Assembly (NCBI GenBank): GCA_047495785.1
Contig: JBLDXI010000017.1
Coordinates: forward strand, 2,728,001-2,792,000
Reading direction: 5' to 3'
Length of the DNA stretch: 64,000 nt
Origin: Lepidodermella squamata
Taxonomy: Eukaryota > Gastrotricha
How positions within the stretch are numbered: position 1 is the first letter of the stretch; every line of letters begins with the position of its first letter. Positions 58,499 to 64,000 of this stretch are shown here, piece by piece. Both the position numbers and the translations under genes were made by a program. Below the pieces are notes generated by a model, which had not been told where the DNA came from, did no database searches, and worked only from the letters and a program-made list of their open reading frames with translations.

Positions 58499-61400
58499 TC
58501 AATGTTGACTGCTTTGGGCTTGTTGCAAGCCGTAGTAGATGCCTCCGAGGGCCATCAATTCAGCATGGGTGCCTTGCTCAGCAACGCGGCCATGTTCCAA
58601 CACGAGAATTTTATCAGCGTTTTGAATTGTCGAAAGTCTATGCGCGATCGTCAAACTTGTTCGACCCATTGAGGCGGCATCGAGCGCTTCCTGTACGATC
58701 CTCTCACTTTCAGTGTCCAAAGCCGAAGTAGCTTCGTCAAGTAGCAAAATCGCTGGATTTCTCACTAAAGCCCTGTTAACATAATAAAAATTTAAAATCC
58801 AGCTTAATTTTCTGACAGATTCTCTTGCCTCGCGATGGCAATACGTTGCTTCTGGCCGCCACTGAGCTGAGCCCCACGTTCACCCACTGCTGTATCTAAG
58901 CCACTGGGAAGTTTTTCGAGAAAACCGACCACATTCGCTTGCCTGCACGCTTTCGCAATTTGATCTGGAGTTGGCTTGTCCGCAGGCGTCTTCGATCCAT
59001 ATGCAATATTTTCGCCAACACTGAGCGCGAAAAGACTCGGCTCCTGAGACACGAGGCCGATGTTGCTACGAACTAGACGAATGTTCGATTTCTTGATATC
59101 AACACCGTCAATCAAAATAGATCCGGCTTCTGGGTCGTAGAGACGCTGCACGAGTTGCATGATGGTCGACTTTCCTCCACCACTAGGCCCGCATAGCGCA
59201 ACTCGTTGACCGGGTTCAACAGTGAAGGACAGGCCTTTAAGAACCTGAATACCAGGGCGAGTCGGGTAGCGGAATTCGACGTCTTTAAATTCGATACGGC
59301 CCATGAATGGCTTGGATAGGAGAGCTTTCCTATTTTCCAAGTCAACAGCGGCAATAGATTCGCCAGTTTCCGGATTCTCCTTGTCGATTTGAGTTTCATA
59401 GTTGATAATATTCAACAACTTTCTAGCCGACTTTCGCGCCTTATCTTCGTCTGGTATGCCTTGGTTTTGCCTACCGATCGCAAGTCCGCAGAATGTGATG
59501 AGGGTGTAGATTTTGAAGACATCGAGGAATGTAGTCTCATTGCGTTCCATCAAATACGATCCGAGGCTAAAGGTGATCGCGCCTGCCCAAATGATGGATG
59601 AAAAGGTGAAGCTGACAAGGGGTGCCGCGGCAATGCCTTTCTTGATACCAGTCTTTTTGACGACTTGGTACTCGTTCGAAAAGCGTTCAAGAAAGAACGG
59701 CTCGGCAACCAATGCCATTACGGTGCGCTTAAAAAAATTAAGAAAAAATTAAAAAATTAATGTAAAGCGGAAAACTCGCTCACCATGTTGCTAATCGCAT
59801 CCATTGCTGAGGCAGCGGTATGTTTCGGTCCTCCAGTAGCCTGAGAGCCTTGAACGATGAGCTTCTCGAAAAGGATGGCGGATACGATGCTGAGAGGCAT
59901 GAGGCCAATAAGAGCCAGTGAGACTCGCCATTCGATTATAAGCGAATAAATAACTGAAGCTGCCACAATGACAAACGATGTCAAATTCGTGTTAATACGT
60001 ATTCCAGATATCTGTTGAAAAAATGACATCATATATAGGAATATATGGGTATTGAAAAACTTTACCCCTTGAATGTCGAGGCAATCGGTTGCAAGAATCG
60101 TAGTTAAGGCTGACGGTTGATTTTCTTGTCTATCCATCCACGCAGAATCCATGCGAAGAATTTTGCCCAAGATACGGCATCGCATACGCTCGGTTAAGCT
60201 TTCGCCGATAACCGCGAAAAGCCAGTACTCAACTGCCTTTTGGATCGCATTGAAAACTCCGAGGCCAACGACCAATGAGCATGTCGAACCGGTCATTGTT
60301 ATTACCAGGGCAGAATGAACCCATGAACTCGGCTAGGACAATAGAAAATGCAGGCTGAATGCCACCGCCGGCAATGGCGACAATTATACCAACAGCAAAG
60401 TATCCCAGCTCAGGACGACCCCAATTGAAAATCACGTGGCGAGCCAGGGCGAAATTTCCCAGCTCCTTGGTTTCGCCGGATTTCGTTTTCGATTCTTGAT
60501 CATCATCACCGTTTTCGAGCTCAATTTGATTTTTGGCGGGCGCACCACGTGACGAAGCTCGGGTTGATTTTCGGTTCGACTTTCTATTGCTCTTACGGTT
60601 GTCTACTTCAGAGTGTTTCATCTTGCCAAGTTCCTCCTCAAATTCATTGATGACCACGTGATCGGTATCAACAGCTCCGTCTTCATCGTCATTTTCTTCG
60701 TCGTCTTTGACACCCTGCTGGCTTTTGACCAATCGATAGTACAAACCATCCTCGTTTTGAACCAATGTCGCATGATTGCCTAGCTCAGCGACTACGCCGC
60801 CGTCAATTACTGCGATAAGATCGGCATTCTGAATCGTTGACAACCGATGAGCGATAACCAGGGTGGTTCGCCCGACCCTAGCCTTATCGAGAGCTTCTTG
60901 AACGATCTTTTCGCTAGCTGTATCCAAAGCGCTGGTTGCCTCGTCAAGGACCAAAATTTTCGGGTTGGAAACGAGAGCTCGAGCAATGGCAATACGCTGT
61001 TTCTGACCACCGGAAAGTTGAGCCCCGCGTTCACCGACCATTGTGTCGTAGCCATTCGGCAACATGGATATAAAGTTATGAGCATTAGCCAACTTTGCCG
61101 CTTCAATGATTTGTTCATCCGAAACAGTCTCCTGATCAATCGCGCCCATTCGAATGTTGTCGCGAAGCGTCAAATTGAAGAGAACGGGCTCTTGGCTGAC
61201 CAAACCGATTTGCCGACGTAGCCAGCGAAGGTTCAGCTCCTTGATATCAGTACCATCGAGTGTCACCTTTCCGCCTGTCGCTTCGTAGAATCGCATCAGC
61301 ATTTGAACTGTTGTTGATTTTCCGCAACCTGATGGCCCGACCAATGCCACCGTTTTCCCGCGCTCAACTTTCAGGTTCAGCGCTTTCAGGATCTGCTTGT

Positions 61401-62804
61401 CAGGGCGAGATGGGTAGGAGAATGCTACATTTTCGAACGAAATATTTCCAGTAACGCTTGAAGGCTTACGACCACTGTCAGAGAAGTTGTCGATTTCTGA
61501 ACCTTCGTCAATAATCGACAGGACATCTCCTGCCGCGGCGACGGCCTGGCCGATGATTTGGAAAGTTGGGGATGCGTTGGCCATACCCATTGCCCCCATC
61601 ATCATTGAAATGATAATTTGCATGATACTTCCTCCAGCTTGCGCTACCTCAGGACTGAGAAAAAATGTACAGTATGAAGGGCTGTTTCAAATACTAGAGA
61701 AATCTTACCGATTTCCCCACCACAAAGCCAAACCAGCCATAGAATTGAGAATTAGAGACATGAGGCCTTGTGGGATTCCACTGGACAATGTTTTGATAAT
61801 GCCCATGCGGCGAGATTGAGCCAAATGACCCTTGTAGCGATTAACCTCGTATTCTTGGCGGTTGAACGCCAAAACAGTTCTCACACTTGTAATCACTTCA
61901 TTCGCTATTGCTCCAGCGTCCGAATAGGCCAGCGATTGCTTCGCTGCATAGGTTCGAACCAGCTTGATCATGATGAAAGCCGTCAGAAACATAAGCGGAA
62001 CCAGCGAGAAAATGACGATTGAAACTTTCCAATCCGTGACGAAGGCTAAAATAAAACCACTGATGCTGGTGCCCAGCCAAGCCAAAGCCATTGAAATGTT
62101 GCTCGACATGCCTTCCTCCAATTTACGAACTTGCCTAAAAGAGGAAGTGAGGTTTAAAACAGGTCCTATCAGTTTTTGGAATAAACTTACTCGAACAACA
62201 CGTTGTTCAAAGAGCCAACTCGGTGATTATCGAACCAAGCTGTATTTTTGCTGAGAATAGACCGGAATAATGCCGTTCGAAGGCGATGCGTTTGGCGTTG
62301 GCATGCGACAGTCCATAATGTGTTGTGGATTATGCCCGCAAGGTACATGCCAGCTGCGATCAATGCGTACCAACCACACAATGGGCCAACAACGTCGATC
62401 AGTGACTTAGCTCCAGTTACCAGAGATGGATCGTATCGGTTGAGGGCTGGATCGGTTGCATTTGCGAGAACGCTACTTTCATTTGATGAGTTTGTCTTGA
62501 AGGCCTTCCAGCACGGCGAATATGTGATCATCGCGTTCAATATTCTGCCGTAGTAAATTAGAGAGGCTGGCAGAGCAGCGCCCTGGCCGAGAGCGAATAG
62601 CGAACCAATTATCATCATGGCAGCATCCCAAAAGTCCGCATATCGCAGAATTTGAAAATAGGAATATTGCGGAGTCGCCTTAGCATCCTTCTCCGCTGAG
62701 GTAGATTCCTCGGAGGATTTTCGATCGACGCCATTCTTAACAACCTTGTCATAAGGTGGCGGCTCGACGGAAGAACTACTCGGCGTGTCGCTGTTGGGAG
62801 GCAT
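58499..62804 (-). CDS. ABCB-type P-glycoprotein (full ABC transporter, frame change in the middle)
   Basis: Full-length ABC exporter of the P-glycoprotein/MDR class, moving hydrophobic compounds out of cells. Exons are 62804-62191, 62134-61709, 61654 to about 60300, then to 60066, 60011-59784, 59727-58829 and 58772-58499; about 1,240 aa. NBD1 has [32 protein letters not shown] and IAHRLS. The linker is acidic, with repeats of RKSN. NBD2 has [28 protein letters not shown] and IAHRLS. The N-terminus contains [11 protein letters not shown]. The final intron has a GC donor (GCGAG|GCAAGAG) that exactly restores [12 protein letters not shown]. Between [10 protein letters not shown] and [11 protein letters not shown], in the TM7-TM8 region, the reading frame changes. 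Both frames are open over 60229-60332. No good intron explains this; a 49-bp one at 60305-60257 would delete conserved helix residues. See findings. Confidence 0.9.
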
Positions 62805-63497
62805 CGAAAGAACTGTCTTTTATTTTAAAGCTTTATGATAATGCTCAAATCTGTCCAAAATTTCTTTCTTTATATAGCCCACGCGTTTCTTGGTGGCGTT
62901 TGGCCTCTTTCCGTGCTCAAATTTGACCGAGTCGCAGACGAATGGATGTTCCCGAGGTTGTTTTGAGTACTACATCACGGCAAAACAAGATTCACCGGAC
63001 CGTTTCTGGCCTCAACTGGCAAACGTGGCGCTCTCCGAATTACACAAAAAAACGCGCCGTTGAATGGCGTTGTTAATGCAATTTTTTCGTAGTCCTATTC
63101 AAGACTCTCACTCTGATGCGGCAGTTGATGCATGTTGTCAAAATAACTTTTTATCCTGCTTCTGGCAATCTGTATTCAGGCCACTCGACACTACTTGAAC
63201 ATACGTGTATGTGAACTTGAAAACGCCGACAGAGAGGAAAAATTCACGCGGCAGAATAAAAAATGTTCTGGAAACGGGGCAAAATTTGCTTCGAAATCTG
63301 CTAATATTTGGATCATTTTCGCCCCCTATTACATGTAATAGAACATCAACTTGACTTGCATGCTAGCGCTATTATGGCGCGGGATGACGGCTTCTGGGTT
63401 ACTTCGGCCGCAGAAGGGGCGGTTAATTAAATTAAAATCTGTTAACAGAAATTCCATAGAGCTGATAGAGTGCTCACTCGCCATCAAAAACACGGAA
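62805..63497. other. P-glycoprotein upstream region
   Basis: About 690 bp upstream of the transporter start, bounded on the right by the inverted repeat. No gene recognised. It probably contains the promoter. Confidence 0.45.
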
Positions 63498-64000
63498 CGC
63501 CATGGGGGCCATATGGCAGGGGATTAACTCATTGTCCTGGAGTAAGAAACTGAACTAATTACAAATCGATCGATCACATAAATCGCTGGCGCCAACGCTT
63601 CGATTATCGGTTGCAGCGTCGGGCTTTGGGTCATCTCCAGAGTAAGAGACGGCCGATTTAATTACACCAAATTTACCAAGGTAGCCTGATGAATAACTTG
63701 TATTCAAAAGGTCGTTCAATTTCACCTTAGTTTCAGGTGTGGATCGCCTCAAATGGTCAAGGATGAAAAGGGACACCGACTTTTACGTCGCCTTTCGACC
63801 CCTTCTAAGATAGCTACCTTGGTAAATTTGGTGTAATTAAATCGGCCGTCTCTTACTCTGGAGATGACCCAAAGCCCGACGCTGCAACCGATAATCGAAG
63901 CGTTGGCGCCAGCGATTTATGTGATCGATCGATTTGTAATTAGTTCAGTTTCTTACTCCAGGACAATGAGTTAATCCCCTGCCATATGGCCCCCATGGCG
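63498..64000. repeat. Large inverted repeat (188-bp arms, 127-bp spacer)
   Basis: The left arm 63498-63685 and right arm 63813-64000 are reverse complements wherever I checked base by base. The left begins CGCCATGGGGGCCATATGGC and the right ends GCCATATGGCCCCCATGGCG. The spacer 63686-63812 is not palindromic and carries part of a short minus-strand frame. The right arm runs to the last base of the window, so the repeat may continue. It could be a foldback element, a hairpin-RNA locus, or an artefact of amplification or assembly. Confidence 0.9.

Noticed and set aside
60304-60413. A 57-bp candidate intron in the P-glycoprotein with good signals (GTATAA ... CTATTGTCCTAG)
   Set aside because: It is in frame and would remove the strongly conserved [12 protein letters not shown] segment, and it does not resolve the frame change.

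Overview
This is nuclear DNA from an animal with a compact genome. Most genes are split by short introns, mostly 41-67 bp, with GT donors and acceptors of the TTTTCAG or TATTTAG type. The genes are metazoan: phospholipase C beta, an SLC49-type transporter, tetraspanin, a Cys-loop receptor, a nuclear receptor, P-glycoprotein, claudin and homeobox. Splice-acceptor-like sequences often lie a few bases before start codons, and one gene pair is separated by only 62 bp. Both suggest SL trans-splicing and operons. I infer a small-genome protostome with nematode-like gene architecture; I cannot name the phylum with certainty. No tRNA or rRNA gene was found.

Layout. 1-1516 (-): 5' end of phospholipase C beta. 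5.2-9.8 kb (+): an SLC49A4/DIRC2-like transporter, an actin maturation protease (ACTMAP) homologue followed 62 bp later by glia maturation factor, then a first LITAF-domain gene. 10.4-13.4 kb (-): a small putative membrane protein and a tetraspanin with a very long His/Arg-rich N-terminus and a TA-flanked MITE in its intron. 16.1-17.7 kb (+): CDC6. 18-45 kb: a large LITAF-domain family, 15 genes in all counting the one at 9.3 kb, on both strands. It is interrupted by a homeobox gene, a globin, a gene ending in an R2-retrotransposon-type endonuclease domain, and a single-pass membrane protein. 38-42 kb is gene-free and rich in repeats. 45.2-48.9 kb: a claudin-like protein (+) and RBM19/Mrd1 (-). 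52.5-55.7 kb (+): a nuclear receptor with two DNA-binding domains. 56.4-62.8 kb (-): a Cys-loop ligand-gated channel and an ABCB-type P-glycoprotein with a frame change in the middle. The window ends in a large inverted repeat.

The main feature is the LITAF cluster. Each gene encodes a short protein with a proline-rich N-terminus, often with PPxY or PSAP-like motifs, and a C-terminal CxxC - amphipathic hydrophobic - HxCPxC domain. This is the architecture of late-endosomal membrane zinc proteins that recruit NEDD4-type ligases and ESCRT components. Most share one phase-2 intron inside the TGG codon before GCC, and several share identical exon lengths (103 bp; or 44 and 35 bp), so they arose by local duplication. 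Exon coordinates were derived by hand from reading frame, splice signals and domain continuity, without transcript evidence.
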